Positions 23,452-41,277 of a stretch of 64,000 nt of DNA are shown piece by piece. This DNA comes from Paramecium tetraurelia (Eukaryota > Ciliophora > Oligohymenophorea > Peniculida > Parameciidae). The notes below the pieces were generated by a model. The model was not told the DNA's origin and did not search any database. It worked only from the letters and a program-made list of their open reading frames with translations. Made by a program: the position numbers and the translations under genes. Positions within the stretch are counted from its first letter, which is position 1, and each line of letters opens with the position of its first letter. The stretch spans positions 249,328 to 313,327 of the forward strand of contig NW_001799634.1 of NCBI RefSeq assembly GCF_000165425.1. Direction: 5' to 3'.

Positions 23452-25348
23452 ATGGCTAAAGGATAAGAAGTTAAAGTATTGCCAGAAGAGAAGGATGCAT
23501 TGGAGAAATTGAGAAAAGCAGTATCGATGATAATTAGTACTGGGAGTATTGATTTTGCAGCGATTTTAAAATTGATTCAATAGAAAAAGGTTTTCATTAA
23601 TTAAATTGCAACTGAATTATATAAGTATCTTTTTGTGATATATGAAAGTTTAACTAAACAAAATTTAAAAGAAAAAAATGTCGTCTAATTGGTTTTCTTA
23701 ATTGATTACATTTGCAAGAGTGATGTAAAAGATTTCAAAACAGCCATTAAGTTCTACATTGTCAAGCTCTTCGTCAAAGTTTATAAGAATTAGAAGGAGT
23801 TTGGATGTGATCTATTAAAATTGAAAACTGTATTTAAAAGCTGGGTATCCATTTCTTAACATCATAGTTAAACATCTTTCCATCGCCTACTTTAATCGAA
23901 ATCAGCAATAAAGTCCAATAAGAATTGAAGGATGATTTGGACTAGCTGCCCCATGAGAAATTGGAAGAACTCAAGAAGTATTACAAAAGTTTGAATGTAA
24001 GCGGGGTTGAGCCATTTTTAAATGTATTCTAATTTAATAATTTCCAAAGGGAACCTACAAAAAGCAACCTGGAACAAAGAGACCAATGGAAGATTAGGTT
24101 GTTAAGAAGATCAAACCAGAATAAAAATATTAATAAACTTAAAGAGTTAATGTAGACACCTTACAATAAAAGCAAATTACTCTATCTTAATTACAACACA
24201 ATTTATAAGGCCATCAATAAATCTATCCATAATCGATGATTCATCATAATTAGACTAATCAAACATCTGGTTCTTAACAATTTAGAAACCTCCAAACTCC
24301 CCAGATGGTTACTTATACACCTTAAAGCTCTGTGCAAAATAATTTTTCCTATTTAATCCCTTTTTATCAAAATCAGCCTTCTTAAACACATTAACAAGTG
24401 TCATCTCAACAACAGCGTCAAACTCAACAAGCATAAGACCTCAACATTAAAGGGTTTACTTAATAAAACCCTTTAATTAGTTAATATGCTCAAATTTAAG
24501 GAAACAACCAATATCAATAACAATAACAATAATAATAATAACAATAGCAATAATAATAATAGTAATAGTAGTAACAATAATAATACTAATAATAGCAATA
24601 ACCATAGTAACAACAATAATAATAATAGTAATAACCATAATAATAGTAGTAATAGTAATAATAATAACAATAATAATATTACTCATAATAGTAATAATAA
24701 TAATTAAGTAATTAAAAATAAATAAATATCCCGATCGATCCAAATACAACTACTACAGTATTTGGTTCACTATTCTAATATTTTTCTGGGTAACTGTAAG
24801 TCAGACATGAGTTAGTTAATAAGGAAACAGTAAAGGATTTTTTAAAGTAATATATCTAAATGACATATGACTAGAAAATAGATACCATCATCAGAGTTAC
24901 TCTCAAATCCTAATCGTTATGGAACTTTAATAAAATGCCCAACATGCTTTATGAGATTCAGAAATTAGAGTGCTTACATTTAGCATTTGAATAATCATGC
25001 GAGTTATCAATTAGAGAAGTTAAGGGAAGATTAGAAAAAGGAGATTCAGATGAGCTGCTCTAGTGAAGTAATACTCTTTTTCATATATAGGAATGGATGT
25101 CATCAACTTAAACAATAAAGGAAAGCAAAAATTAAGAAAGAAGTTATGCCATAGATTTGGATAAACTGAATAATTCAAACTGTGCATTTTGCTTAGAGAA
25201 ATTTTAAGGTCGTTGGGATTCAAAAAATTGTAAATGGATCTATGAGAACGTCAGAAATTTCATTTTAGAATCAAATGATTTCGATGACCCTTAATTAATT
25301 TCGATACATTAAAAATGCAATGAAGTTTTAAATGAAATAAATGCTTGA
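23452..25348 (+). CDS. PCF11: Pcf11-like mRNA cleavage/termination factor
   Basis: A 598-residue protein with the Pcf11 order of domains. Residues 1-150 form a helical CID, the domain that binds the phosphorylated C-terminal tail of RNA polymerase II. A Gln-rich middle contains a near-pure polyglutamine tract (24515-24703). The C-terminal half has two zinc modules: CPTCFMRF...AYIQHLNNH (about residue 470) and NCAFCLEKFQGRWDSKNCKW with a later HQKC (about residue 545), as in Pcf11 homologues, where they bind other cleavage-complex subunits. Introns: 23845-23867, 24024-24049, 24847-24874, 25068-25090; each is required, and without the third the first zinc finger is unreadable. The role is coupling 3'-end cleavage of mRNA to transcription termination. 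It converges with the CAF-1-like gene, 84 nt away. Confidence 0.8.
24515..24703 (+). repeat. Polyglutamine tract encoded by TAA/TAG/CAA triplets
   Basis: Of 63 codons, 57 are Gln, broken only by 3 Tyr, 2 Pro and 1 Ser. By my count 36 are TAA, 11 TAG, 10 CAA and none CAG, so most of the tract is written with codons that are stops in the standard code. Read in other frames it gives poly-Asn or, on the opposite strand, poly-Leu/Ile. Confidence 0.9.
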
Positions 25349-25432
25349 AGATTTTTGATTTATTTTAATAGAATAATTGTTTTATAATCATAACAAATAA
25401 ATTAAATTAATTCCATATATATAAAATTCTTT

Positions 25433-27295
25433 TCACTTACTCTCTTTGTTTTCGGCTTGAGGAATTATATGAAAAATCTCAAGTTCTTAAATTGATAGAA
25501 TTTTATTAACTTATTCAGGATTAACAAACTAAGACAACTAAGATAAAGCTTTAACTAGTTTTTCATTTTAACTCTCAGCAAAGGAACTTTTACTTTAAAA
25601 TTTTGAACCTAGGCGAATGCTCTTTTTTGAACTTATTTGAGGCTTATTATCCGATAACATTATGGCTCTGTAGGTTAGAAAACTTTCAAAATTTGAATCA
25701 TCACATATTAAAGCATAAGGTTCGCCCAATTATTAATACTAATTTTTATAATCTAATTCTATAAATTCCTAGAGTGATGAGGACGGAGTCTCATCTTACG
25801 ATCTAATTTCTGATAATACATCTTCCGCCTCTTCTTCTTCAGAATCTAAATCGTAGTCTATGAAGGAATACTTGCAAAATGGATTCCTTGGATTAATTGG
25901 TTTTAGTTCAAGTAGCTTCCCATTATAGAACCGATTAGAATCACACAACTCAAAATGCACTTTTCGTTTAGATTATTTATGGAGTTTTTTCTTGCTTGTT
26001 TAGTTTTTTTGGTCACAAAAAGTTGTTTGTATTTATTATTGGATATAACTAAACATTTCTGAATCAAAATATTCTTTCTCGTAGAATATTTTTTCGAAAT
26101 TATTTTATTGTAATAGATCCCATTTTTATAAAGAAGTGTCTTAATTAACTCTTTTTGAGGATTTCTTACATTTCACAACGAAAGATTTGGAGTGACTACT
26201 GGTTGGTTGTGGGATACTCTGTTCTAAATTTTCAGGAATAATTTCCTTGAATATTGACACTTTTTCTTATGAAGGTTGTTCCTCCTTAATCATAGTTAGT
26301 TAATTCTTGGATTATTATTCAACAACAGTAGTATTTGGGACAGAAGTATTTTTAAGAATACTTTAGATATTTACGACTTGATCATTCTTCTTTTGCATTT
26401 CAGAATTTGTCAATTGATTATGGAACTTGACTGATTTCACACTCGACTTTGCAGATGATTCAGATAATTGTTCACATCTATTTAATTGAACATTAGTTTC
26501 TGATTCTTCACATTTTATTTCCTCAGTAAAGGGAAATTCTGAACTCTTTTTTAAATCCAAATATGAAATAAAGGCCTCTTCTATAGTGTCAATATCTTAT
26601 GATTCCAAAGAATCAATAATCCATTTAATAGATCTTAAAACATCAAAGATTAGAATTCTAAGTTTTCTAACTTTTTGGAATGTCTCAATATTTGCATGAT
26701 CCTTTAAATCCTCAATATTTTTCATTTCGTAATAGCCTCTTATGTCAGTAGAAATGAACTTGAGGTTCTCACTATTATTGAATACTTTCTACGAATCTAA
26801 GAGATTTAAGAATTTTTAATAATCAAATTCCTATCCAAAAGTGACTTCATCCAAATTAATCCCTGGAATTTTTTTCAATTGGACTGGTTCTACAGACTCC
26901 TTGATCAATCCCAGCATCTCTTCTAATTCAAATCTCTAATAGTTCTAGAGCCTTTCGTTCAAGAAGTATTTGCAGGAATGAGCTAACTTGCATCGATGGT
27001 AAGAAATTGGTTAACCCTCCAATTTCATAGAAATCAGCCTCTACAGATACTAAACATTAAATTAACTCCTTTCTATTCTATTAATCAGTTGTTCATTGGG
27101 CTAGACTTCCAACATAGGTAAACCCATTTTTGTTAACTATTTAAAAATATTTTTATAAAAAGGCAATCTTGCTTGTAGAGCTTCTAAAATTTCTTAGTCA
27201 TTGTTGTCTAAATCGTCTTTTTAGTAAAGTTTTGAGTTCTTTGAATTTTTCTAAGCCAACGAAGACCTTTTTTTTGTATGCTTTTTTTGGGACAT
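25433..27295 (-). CDS. CAF-1 large subunit (p150/CHAF1A/Cac1)-like chromatin assembly factor
   Basis: A 620-residue, intron-free protein. The diagnostic part is near the C-terminus: KVHFELCDSNRFYNGKLLEL, then INPRNPFCKYSFIDYDLDSE followed by an acidic run, matching the conserved region of CAF-1 p150, where the RPAYWG/RDP segment leads into VDYEVDSDEEW. CAF-1 deposits newly made histones H3-H4 behind replication forks. The N-terminal two thirds are Lys/Glu-rich with predicted helices and no other domain I recognise. The match is short, so confidence is moderate; the length is somewhat below animal p150 and near yeast Cac1. ATG at 27293-27295 opens a basic KKHTKKRS tail. No intron is needed across 1.86 kb, rare for this window. 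Confidence 0.6.
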
Positions 27296-28288
27296 TTTAT
27301 AATATTTGTTATATAAAATAAAGTTAAACTTCAAAAGGTTTTATCAGAATCTATCCAATTTCAACATTGATGTAATAAATAATTCTTGAATTTTTGTAAT
27401 AGAAAAATATCGTTAGTAATTTTAAGTCTTTTTGTTATTGAGTTGACCACAACCTTGAAAGCTTTTCTCAAATCGAATGAGTCTTCATATGAATACCTTA
27501 ATAATATAAATAGTCCTTTTAAAGATTAAGCTATATTTTGAATGTTATAAAATTAATATTCCAAGCATAAGTTTTATTGAAAAAACTATACTTGTAAGTA
27601 TTTATTGAGAATCTAATAAATTTTAAATGATTTAATTCTTAATTAGAATTGCTTTATAATTTTAGATATTTTTTAATTTAAATGATTTTTATATCTTTAA
27701 TCTGAAACTAGCTAATAATTTTATGAATTAAAATTTAAATTGTGCGAAATGTCGAAGATTAATAGAAGAACGATAACTTTGGAAATATTTATTGATGTGA
27801 ATTACCCATGTTATGATTATAAAATATCAAAATTCTGACGATAATAGAATAATATTCTAATCCTTAGTATCGAGTTGATGGTTAACTCCTTTTGTTTGAG
27901 TTATTGAAACATAAAAATGATTTTGAGTAAGTTTGGTTGTTTGAGAAAGTTTTTTTGAAATGTTTTTACAATCTATTGATTTTTATGAGTCATAAGTTAT
28001 TTACTAGAGAATTGGCTAGACTTAGCAATTATTAAACTGAAGGTTGATTCAATTCAATATGAGATCTGAGAAGAGAGTTTAATTAATAATTTGGATTTAA
28101 AGAGGATAAGTTTATGAGTTAAGAAAGTCTAAAGAAGAGCAATTTAAGTGTTAATTGGAATGGGGAAGCAAGAGATCTAAATTATATTGACATAATCAAA
28201 CAGAAGAATTTATAATATTTACTTAAATTGTAATTCGTGAGTATATATGTGAGTGAATACCTAATTAATTTATTTATTTATAATAAGA
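27296..28288. other. 1-kb gap upstream of the USP gene; possible small ORF
   Basis: Mostly AT-rich and without a clear gene. A possible short ORF starts at ATG 28059 and, if a 28-nt GTTT-type intron is removed, reads MRSEKRDKFMSQESLKKS and about 40 further residues, ending against the USP start. It could be a 5' exon or leader of that gene or chance; the upstream 27296-28058 holds nothing I recognise. Confidence 0.3.
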
Positions 28289-31565
<3,277 letters not shown>

Positions 31566-31589
31566 AAAATAATATATATATATAAATTA

Positions 31590-32867
<1,278 letters not shown>

Positions 32868-33173
32868 ATTGCCAATTAATATTTAATACTTTTTCCTGTT
32901 AAAATTTGTATATTGTATAAATGTATTATAAATTAAAAATACCAAGCAGGAGAATAGCAGCAATGTAGAGCATAAGAATAAACAATCCTACTGATTATTA
33001 TTGTAATTCAAAAATAAAAGTCGACCAGAGTCTAAAGCTAAATGCAATCCGAAATTGAATAATAGCTGAAACCCATAACTAGAGTCTAGTGTGGAATCTA
33101 ATGGCATAAGGATCAAAAAAGTGAATAAGAATCTATCAAATAAGATGATATTCTAATTGATTGATACACTACT
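32868..33173 (+). other. Gap holding the probable 5' part of the ORC1 gene, cut by an in-frame TGA
   Basis: From ATG 33042 a frame reads MQSEIEQQLKPITRVQCGIQ through KQDDILID and meets TGA at 33162-33164, then continues in the same frame into the ORC1 gene. The text on both sides together resembles a BAH domain, as at the N-terminus of ORC1. So either the stop is an error or real truncation, or ORC1 begins at ATG 33174. The first 170 nt of the gap hold nothing clear. Confidence 0.45.
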
Positions 33174-34883
33174 ATGATTGAGATCCGGCTTTATTTTTCT
33201 CAGCTCCTATTTGTTAATATGGTAGATTAACGCATTTTATTCTGTGAAGAATGTTCCAATAATGTTTTTGGAATTCTCTATTATTTACTCTATAAAAATG
33301 TGAAGTCCCCAAATAATAATTCCAGATAATTAAGTAAACCCAAGATTATGAGTATTCAGGCTACTAAATTCAGCATCCCTTCGCATTCCAAAGAAATTGA
33401 TATGGATATCGAACAAGAAGAATTCATTAATGAGCCTTTGCTACAAACTAAATGTAACTAATTGGGAATGCTTAATCAGAGAGAGCATTCTCGAACAACA
33501 GAAAATAATTTCACATTTGAGCCATTTGATCAACCCTCACTTACGCAAGTACCTCCTGACCATATGCAATCCCATTTGTCATTGATGGAGGAATGTTTTA
33601 CATCGTTACTTGAAAGTACTATTCCCGATGAAATTCTTTGTAGGGATCAAGAAAAGGTTCTCATCACAAGATTTATCGAGGATGGAATCAAAAATAATGG
33701 ATAAAAATAGGCATTATGTATATTTAAACCATTAATAAATTAGATATATCAGGAGTCCCTGGAATCGGTAAAACTGCCACAGTCTTAGAAGTCAAAAATA
33801 AATTGCACTTCAAAAAATTAGATTTCGATTTCATTTATTTCAATGCCATGAATATCAGAGCTCCCGAAGACATATATCCATTCCTCTATGAAAAGATCAC
33901 CAATAAGAAGGAAACTTCCAGGATCAAGTCCTGCATACTTTTAAGTTTTTGATTCTCATGATATTTTAGCTGAACTCTTCAATAGCGAATAAGATTGCAT
34001 CCAAAAGAACAAGGTTATTTTATTGGATGAATGCGACAACCTCTATACTTCAGATCAATAAGTTCTATACAACTTGGTAGATTGGCCTCAACAACGTTAT
34101 GCTCACTTAATCGTCATTATGATAGCAAATACAATGGATTTCCCTGAGAGACTTAAGCCTAAATTACAGTCCAGATTAGGAAATCATCGTATAGTGTTCA
34201 GACCTTACAATAGTACCTAGATAGAAAGCATTTTATAGTAGAGGATGAAAACGAGCAAACTCAAATAATTGTTTGCTTCTAACACCTTGAACTATTTGGG
34301 CAAAAAGATAGCCACAATTTCCACTGATATTCGCAAAACTCTAAGTGTATGCAGAACAGCTATAGTTTTGGCCAGGGAACAGCTGTTAAGGAGAAATACA
34401 TTCTCTCAAATAGAAGTAGATCACATTAAATTAGCCTATAATATCATATACAATAAGCCTTAACACAATGCTTTGCAATATTTTAATGCTGAGTTGAAAT
34501 TGCTACTAATTATGATAGCCATTGACATTCACGTAAAAGGGTAAAATTATGCTTGTTTTCATCAAGTTGTTCAGAGGATGAACTAATAGCAATCATTACA
34601 TAACAAGAAACCTTTGAGTTATTATTAAATCAAATAAGCTTTAATAAAATTATCTCAAATGAACTTAATTGAAATAAAGGAGGAGTAGATTTTATTAACA
34701 AAGAGCACTTGGCAACAAAAAATACAAGTAAATATTCCATCATTTATTATTTAGAACAGTTTGGACTAGGATAGATTATTTAATTTGGAAGACATTCTTA
34801 TACAACTTAAAATAAATATTGATGACATAAAAAATGGACTGTCTAAAGATGATCTTTTCAATGAATTTTCAAATTTATTTTGA
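33174..34883 (+). CDS. ORC1: Origin recognition complex subunit 1 (ORC1)-like AAA+ ATPase
   Basis: 543 residues from ATG 33174. A possible BAH remnant (DQRILFCEECSNNVFG) precedes a linker and the AAA+ module: Walker A SGVPGIGKTATVLEV (about residue 185), an ORC1-typical FNAMNIRAPEDIYPFLYEKI, Walker B VILLDECDNLYTSDQQVLYN followed by LVDWPQQ, sensor 1 IVIMIANTMDFPERL and sensor 2 region RLGNHRIVFRPY. The DWP after Walker B is characteristic of ORC1 over CDC6. A winged-helix C-terminus follows. The protein marks replication origins with the other ORC subunits. Introns: 33718-33743, 33945-33969 (starts GTTTT), 34728-34754. The true N-terminus may lie at 33042, see the in-frame TGA. It converges with the next gene after 29 nt. 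Confidence 0.85.
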
Positions 34884-34912
34884 TAATAACTTAAAAACTA
34901 TAATATATATAA

Positions 34913-37900
34913 TCATTATAAGAGATTGTCATATATCTTTTGAACATACACCAAGGTTTTGAGAAAACTATCTTCTCCATAGACTGACTAAGGTGGTAAA
35001 ACATATGGTAATTATCTGATTTTATAGAAACGATTTCTGAAAAATCGATATAATAAAAATGAAGTTAAAATCTATTAAACAACAAATATTGAAATAAAAA
35101 CAGAAAACAGGACTGTTCTTAAATCGATCTCTGTTTCAAGTGTATTAATTAAATTTATCTATCCCTAATCCATTATATTATCAAAGGCTTCACTTACAAA
35201 ATTCAATCCAATCAAATCTAATTCACTTAATTCTATTAGCTTTCCTTACTCATAGTTATTTTGGATATTTTCACTGACTTTGTCCGCGAAATAATTTGTT
35301 GAATAAATCAACCCTTCTGTTAACTTTCCATCAATCACAGTGGTACAAAGGGGATCATCGATTAAGACGCAGGAGTCATTAGTCAAGTATTGCAGTAAAT
35401 CAAAATATTTTGCATTTGCTTCTGATGTTATCATTGAACTAATATATACAACTTGAGTGTAGGACTCTTTAATCAAAGTCTGATATTATGATATAATCAT
35501 GTTTCCAATTGCAAGGTTCGAATGAGACTTAGCATATTTTTATAGAATTTGATCTGTCATCATCATCTGGTAGAATTATTCTGTGTACAGAATATTTTCA
35601 TTAAATATATCCAGATTATTTTTGAGATCAGTGATATTTGAAGAGTTGAACACCTTTACAATCAAAAAGTATGCCAATCCAATCAGCAAAGTTGTTGTTT
35701 CAATTAAAAAGAACAATCTCTAAAGGTATGGTTTTTCATCTGATATTATGAATTATTTCTTTTGCTCCTATTACTATACAATCTATTGGAATCTCATTGA
35801 TATTCGTTTGTTTGTAAACATATCATTAAAATTAGTGTTTATATTGCATTTATCCTTGAATTAGAATTGATACTTGTACAAATTAAGATCAGAAGGTTAT
35901 TGATACCGATGTTGTAGAGATAATAATCTAATTGATTCCGTCTCTAAGGCTTTGAACGAAATTTGCTCACAACTCCGAAGAATTCGATTGAGTAGTCTAA
36001 ACAATTGGTGAAATACAAAAGAATATCCAATTATAAGAATTACTTCATTTACTAAAAAGATGATTAAACAAATATCTTGCTAGGTTTCAAGGTCTGAAAC
36101 ATTGCTGTCTAACTATTATTAGAATTTAAGTGTTAATTCTTCATATGCTTCTTTGTGAACAGAATATTAACTGATCAAAGAGCCGAGTGAATTGTTATAC
36201 TATTCTACAGTTGTTGCATTTGTTAGATCGATTCCATAAAGTCCTTATTACATGTAGATAACATAAAATTATTCAGTCCAAGCACTTACTTGTTATTCTT
36301 TTCCACTATAATAGTCAAATTGATTTATATAAATTTCTGAGAGTGTTGTTTTGACTAGACTATCATCCAAATATTGTTGATAATGAGTTAAGTAATTTCT
36401 ACAATTCTCTTAAAGTTGTTCAAGCAGTTTACTTTGATATTAGGATTTGACTTAAAAATCATAATCATTTTTGTCTATATCAATCCCCAAAGCCATTAAA
36501 GTATTTTTAGTGTAATCTGTAGTTACGAATGCTCTTAATATGTCTACAATTTTCATATTGTCTTCTAATTTAAATTTGAAATTAAAATAAAAGATGAATG
36601 CCAAACTTAATAGTAATGATAGATTTAGAATATCTAACAAAAATATCAAATTAATTAATCTAGGATTATTATCAGATGATGAAAACTTACTGTATAGATG
36701 TGTTTTTTATAACATAGAAGGTATAGTATTGTTTTGAGTCGTAGGTGTTTAAGTGAGTTTGATTTCTTATTCTTATTATTTTTCAATTTGATTATTCTCT
36801 GATTGATTATCTATTTCAAAAGATTTCCTTGATATTTTCTTATGATAATAGGATTATTGATATTTGACCCTAAGCTTTGATTTTTCCTCAATTTTATTTT
36901 CCAATCTAAACTATTACAAGCTCTACCCATCTATTTAAACACTTATGATTTGTTAATCGAATGGTTAAATATTGTTGGGATTGCTCATTAAAGACAATAG
37001 ATCCCTTTAAGAATCAAAAGGACTTTAAATTTGATGTCCAATCTGAAATTGATACCCCTCGAAATGAATTGATTAATTTTCTTGTTTTTCTGAAATATTT
37101 GAAAACTCACATCTTTGTTCACTATCTGAGAATTAGGATTATGATTTTAATTTTTCAGACTCTAAGGGTTCATGATTTTGTGAAATTTCTAAATTAGTAT
37201 CTGTTCTGGATCTTGATTATAGATTTCTAGAAGAATCTATCCAAATTTAACTCATATTGTCAGCAAAAGTGATTTTCTAAAATTCTACTGTAAACGATTT
37301 GTGTTCTTTTCCATTTATATTCGTTAATGTCATGATAAATCTACAAGTGACACAGAAAATATCTGGAACTCCATTTTCCTTAGGAATTCTGAATAAAATA
37401 TCTTCAGCTGTAATTGAAAAATGGTTTAACAATTATTCGGTTTCAGAACAATTTAATAATTAAGAACAACTATTCTATTCTAATTTGTATTATTCCAAAT
37501 CAAAAAACTTCTATTCCTTTTCCTTTAAGAGTTCTTAGTATTTCTTAGGGTTCTAGATAAGGTGACTCAATTTCATCTTGTTTAAGTATTTGCCCTCTTT
37601 CAATTTAAATTGTTCCAATGCCATCGTTGTGATTCCTTCTATTCTTAATTCATGATTCAAATATATGTGACCCTTGATATTTTCATAGGCACCATCAGAT
37701 TGTATTTGCTTGATGAAACTATAAATTGGAAATAAATCTCCAGTAATATTAAAACAAACATCAATGAACATCTCAACAAATAATAGATCCTTATTTTTCT
37801 TTTAAGCCAAAAGTCCTCTCTTCTTCCTCAAAATCAATGGCCTATTAGTCAAGAGGAAGATTTCCATTAATTAATCATGGATATCTGATAAATGAGGTGC

Positions 37901-40265
37901 TACCAATTGGTGAACAGTAAGGATTTCTTCCTAAAACTCCCTCTGTCCGTAACCAAACATATGAGGAGCATTATTCGAGTATTGAATGATCTCTCCTCTT
38001 GAGATTTTCCCTTTTTTTGCATGTCTGGCCAAATTAATTTTTAGATAACAGACTTTTTGACTGTGAGAACCACTGAATTCAAAAAACTTAAAATTTTTGG
38101 TTTTCAACTGATTCCTTAAACGTATAAACTTATCAAAATCATTAACAATCTCTAAGCAATAGAACATGTATATCAACAATGAAGATCTTGATTAGGAGAA
38201 CTCATTGAATTATTCAATCTTACTTATCACTTCTAAATTGTAATTCACCATGTCATTTACTTACTGATACAAGGTTTCATAATTAAATTTGTTATCCACC
38301 AATTATCGAATGAACTCGTACTTTTTTTGGACATTTTGAAACATATTCGAGATCAACTTATCTCTTCTCACTTCAGTAACTCTGTAATCCTTGTATTACA
38401 AAGCAGCCTCAACCTCTTCAATCTTAACCTAAGGGTTCATTTTGAGAAGAATCTGATGTTTCGCATAACTCAGAAGCACAGCTATCGCAACAGAAGAGGT
38501 GATACGATTCTTGTTTTTAATCTTCTCCTTCACTTCCATAATCAATAGTAATGCCTAATAGCATTCTTCAGAACTGCTCAAGTATGTAAGTAATTGAGTG
38601 ATTCTTATTATATCGTAGTCTTCTTTCTCTTTTTCTAGTTCAAAAATCAACTTCGCATAATGTCTAATGTACCTTTTAATTAATTCAACCTGAATCGAGA
38701 GGTTCTATATTTTGATGTGATAATAGATCCTCATTTCTACACTTTGATAATTATTTTCAATTATTTTTCGTTTTTCCCCTCTAAACCCTTTGCAATAACA
38801 GTAGACATTCTCACATTGATTGATGTGCTACTTCAACAGGACAATTATGTTCAGAATAAACTTCGATCTATTAATATTGATGACTGAAGCATCCTTCTCA
38901 ATGGACTACTGATCCTCAAGTTTCATCAAATCCACAAGTCTCAAATAATGGATAAAGTATTTCGTATTCATGCTCTGCAAGTATTCAATCTAGGTTTGCT
39001 TTTATTTATTAATTTCCTTTTCAATCACAAATTGCTCTTCTTCTTCCATCAGTAGACCAGTTCTTGATTAAATCCGAGTGGTTGATTTAGATTTTTCTTT
39101 GTATTGCGAATTATAGAGTATCTCTTCATTCAGATAGTCTTTGATTTCATTCAGCAATCTCGATGATAGGGGCACTGTGATCAAGGCAATTGAAATTACC
39201 TGAATTTGAGTATGCTGAAAAAACAAAGAGATTATGACCGAAATAGTAAATGGTAATACTATTAGGATTGTTTAAGTTTTGTAATCTTGCATATAAGGAT
39301 GACAAATGAAGAATTCAATCAATTACCCAACTTGTAAGATAAGTACTACGCTATTGTTTAAATAGTAGTGAGTTGAAGTTCGATCAAAATTGACATCAAA
39401 ATAGATCAACACATAAAACCATTAGATAAGTATTGGTATAACTACTATGAATTATTGAAGAATAAACCAGAAGGACTGAACTAATCGCAAATGATTGTGA
39501 TCTCGTATGGTGTAAGTCTTTTATACACGCATTGAGACATTCCAAGCTAATAGGCATCCTATGTTAGTGAGTACATTGAAAAATGTCATCAATCCTTATA
39601 TAGTGTAACTTAAGCTATCATCTCCAAAAATAATCACCCAAATCATAAAGTTCCAAAGCATCAGAGGAATAATAAAAATATGTGGAAACACATTCAACAT
39701 GGTAGCTGTTGCAAATTTCTCTAGTTGCTGGAATGAGGTTTACTCATTGCCCATCAATTGCTTTTACATAAAATACTCAATGTAATTGTGCATGTTATAG
39801 GATCTATTCAACAAGGTTAGATTGTCTAATCAAAAGAAAACTCATACAATTCAAATTATTCTGCTCATCAATTGATGAACGATGCTTTATTGTACTATAC
39901 TCGTAGTATTACTTATGCATGGCAATCACATTCGCACAGACAGGTGTAAATAGGATTAGGATTGCCACCAATTAAAACCCAATTATTCCTGAATTAGGCA
40001 CACTCTCAAGAATTAAAATTGAGGGAACGCACAATTTAGAAATCAATTCAAATAATGAATAATACTCCGTTGTTTCAATTTTCTTATTCTAAAGTCTTAC
40101 TTGAAGGATTTCAATTATAACTTTGAACATAAACAATAATGCCAATCTTTGAAAATGACCTACTACTTCAACGAAAATCCATAAATACTTGTAGTCTCGA
40201 GAAAGTATGATCTAAGAAAACCCTATTGTAAATTGCTAATATTCCAACCAATATTGTTTAATCAT
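34913..40265 (-). CDS. Large TmcB-like multi-pass membrane protein with PAS domain
   Basis: A 1,776-residue protein with one 22-nt intron (39826-39847). The N-terminal third has many hydrophobic spans (for example FMFKVIIEILQ, IIGFQLVAILILFTPVC, MLNVFPHIFIIPLML). A helical, Lys/Glu-rich region follows, then a PAS-like domain (about residues 740-900) around SNNAPHMFGYGQREF and HLSDIHDQLMEIFLL. The C-terminal third has further transmembrane helices flanking a large loop (LINLIFLLDILNLSLLLSLAF, VNEVILIIGYSFVF, FFLIETTTLLIGLAYFLIV, VLFSVFISIFVV). This layout is that of the TmcB/TmcC-like family, strongly expanded in ciliates and of unknown function. A sensor role is suggested by the PAS domain but not shown. 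The ATG at 40263-40265 gives the longest frame. Confidence 0.6.
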
Positions 40266-41277
40266 TTAATTTTTTATAATCAATAACACTAATAACACTT
40301 ATTATTTAACTTAATCAATTAAATGTTCACAAGCAAATATTAAATCCCTTAAATGTTGTTATCACTTTATTTACTCAAGAAACAATTTTCATAATCAAGT
40401 AGACTAAATTTGTAACAATTTCATAATATTTCAATCCAAAACTCTTATGTACTCGAAAAAATGCTCAACTCAATTAAATTTAAACATTTATAATCCACTT
40501 TTATTGAGTTCCTTTACTAAATTGTTCTCACTATTCAAAAGCGTTAATTGCTAAATTAACTTAAAATTAGATTAAAATTTTCTTACCATTAAAGGATTTT
40601 ATTTACATAATCCTTTTAATAATTAATTCAGAAAGTATAGAAGTGATTAACTAGTTCAACTTACTGATATTCAATATCAACAACAATTTATCAAATAATT
40701 TTTATCTTATTATGAGCCATTTATCTCATTTAATATAATATTTTTTTGATTTATAATTAATAATATTAATCAATTCTCAAGAAACTGAATTTAATTCAAT
40801 AATGGTGTTCTTTTTGAAATAAAAGATTTCATGTAAAAAATAGATAGTCTTACATATATCTAAGGTTATGGGATTGTTATAGATATATATTACAATAAGG
40901 AATATTTATACAAAGACATTGCAGATTATTATATAAATATTAATGCTTTCAATTTGGTGCAACCAGATGAAAAAAAGGTAAGAGAGGAGGTCAATCGATC
41001 TGAAAGTGAGTTATGAGAGTTTAACGATTTTAGTTCTAGAAAATTAATCTTATTCAATGATATCAACTTCAAGACAATGAATAAGATTCACATTAAAATA
41101 AATAAACTTATAAGATATGATAAGCAACTACTTTTAAATATGGATTTAGTTGAATGTAGCCAAATCATCTTTTTATAAATTTTAATTGCTTTTTATTAAT
41201 GATTTGATATTTGGAAAAGAACATTGAGCCATTTGTATAACTGTAGGGGAATTTGTGGAAATTTAATTTTTATAAAT
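40266..41277. other. 1-kb gap; possible degenerate gene fragment on + strand
   Basis: The first 550 nt are AT-rich without signal. From about 40831 a + strand frame opens MQKIDSLTYIQGYGIVIDIY and runs to a TGA near 41014, then continues in the same frame for about 60 codons (FNDFSSRKLILFNDINF) to another TGA near 41199. The composition looks coding, but no family is recognised and no intron removes the first stop; I read it as a decayed gene copy or chance. Confidence 0.3.

Noticed and set aside
24473-24749. Poly-Leu, poly-Ile and poly-Asn open frames over the triplet repeat
   Set aside because: They are other-frame readings of the TAA/TAG/CAA polyglutamine tract; only the Gln frame connects by introns to the CID and zinc fingers of the Pcf11-like gene.
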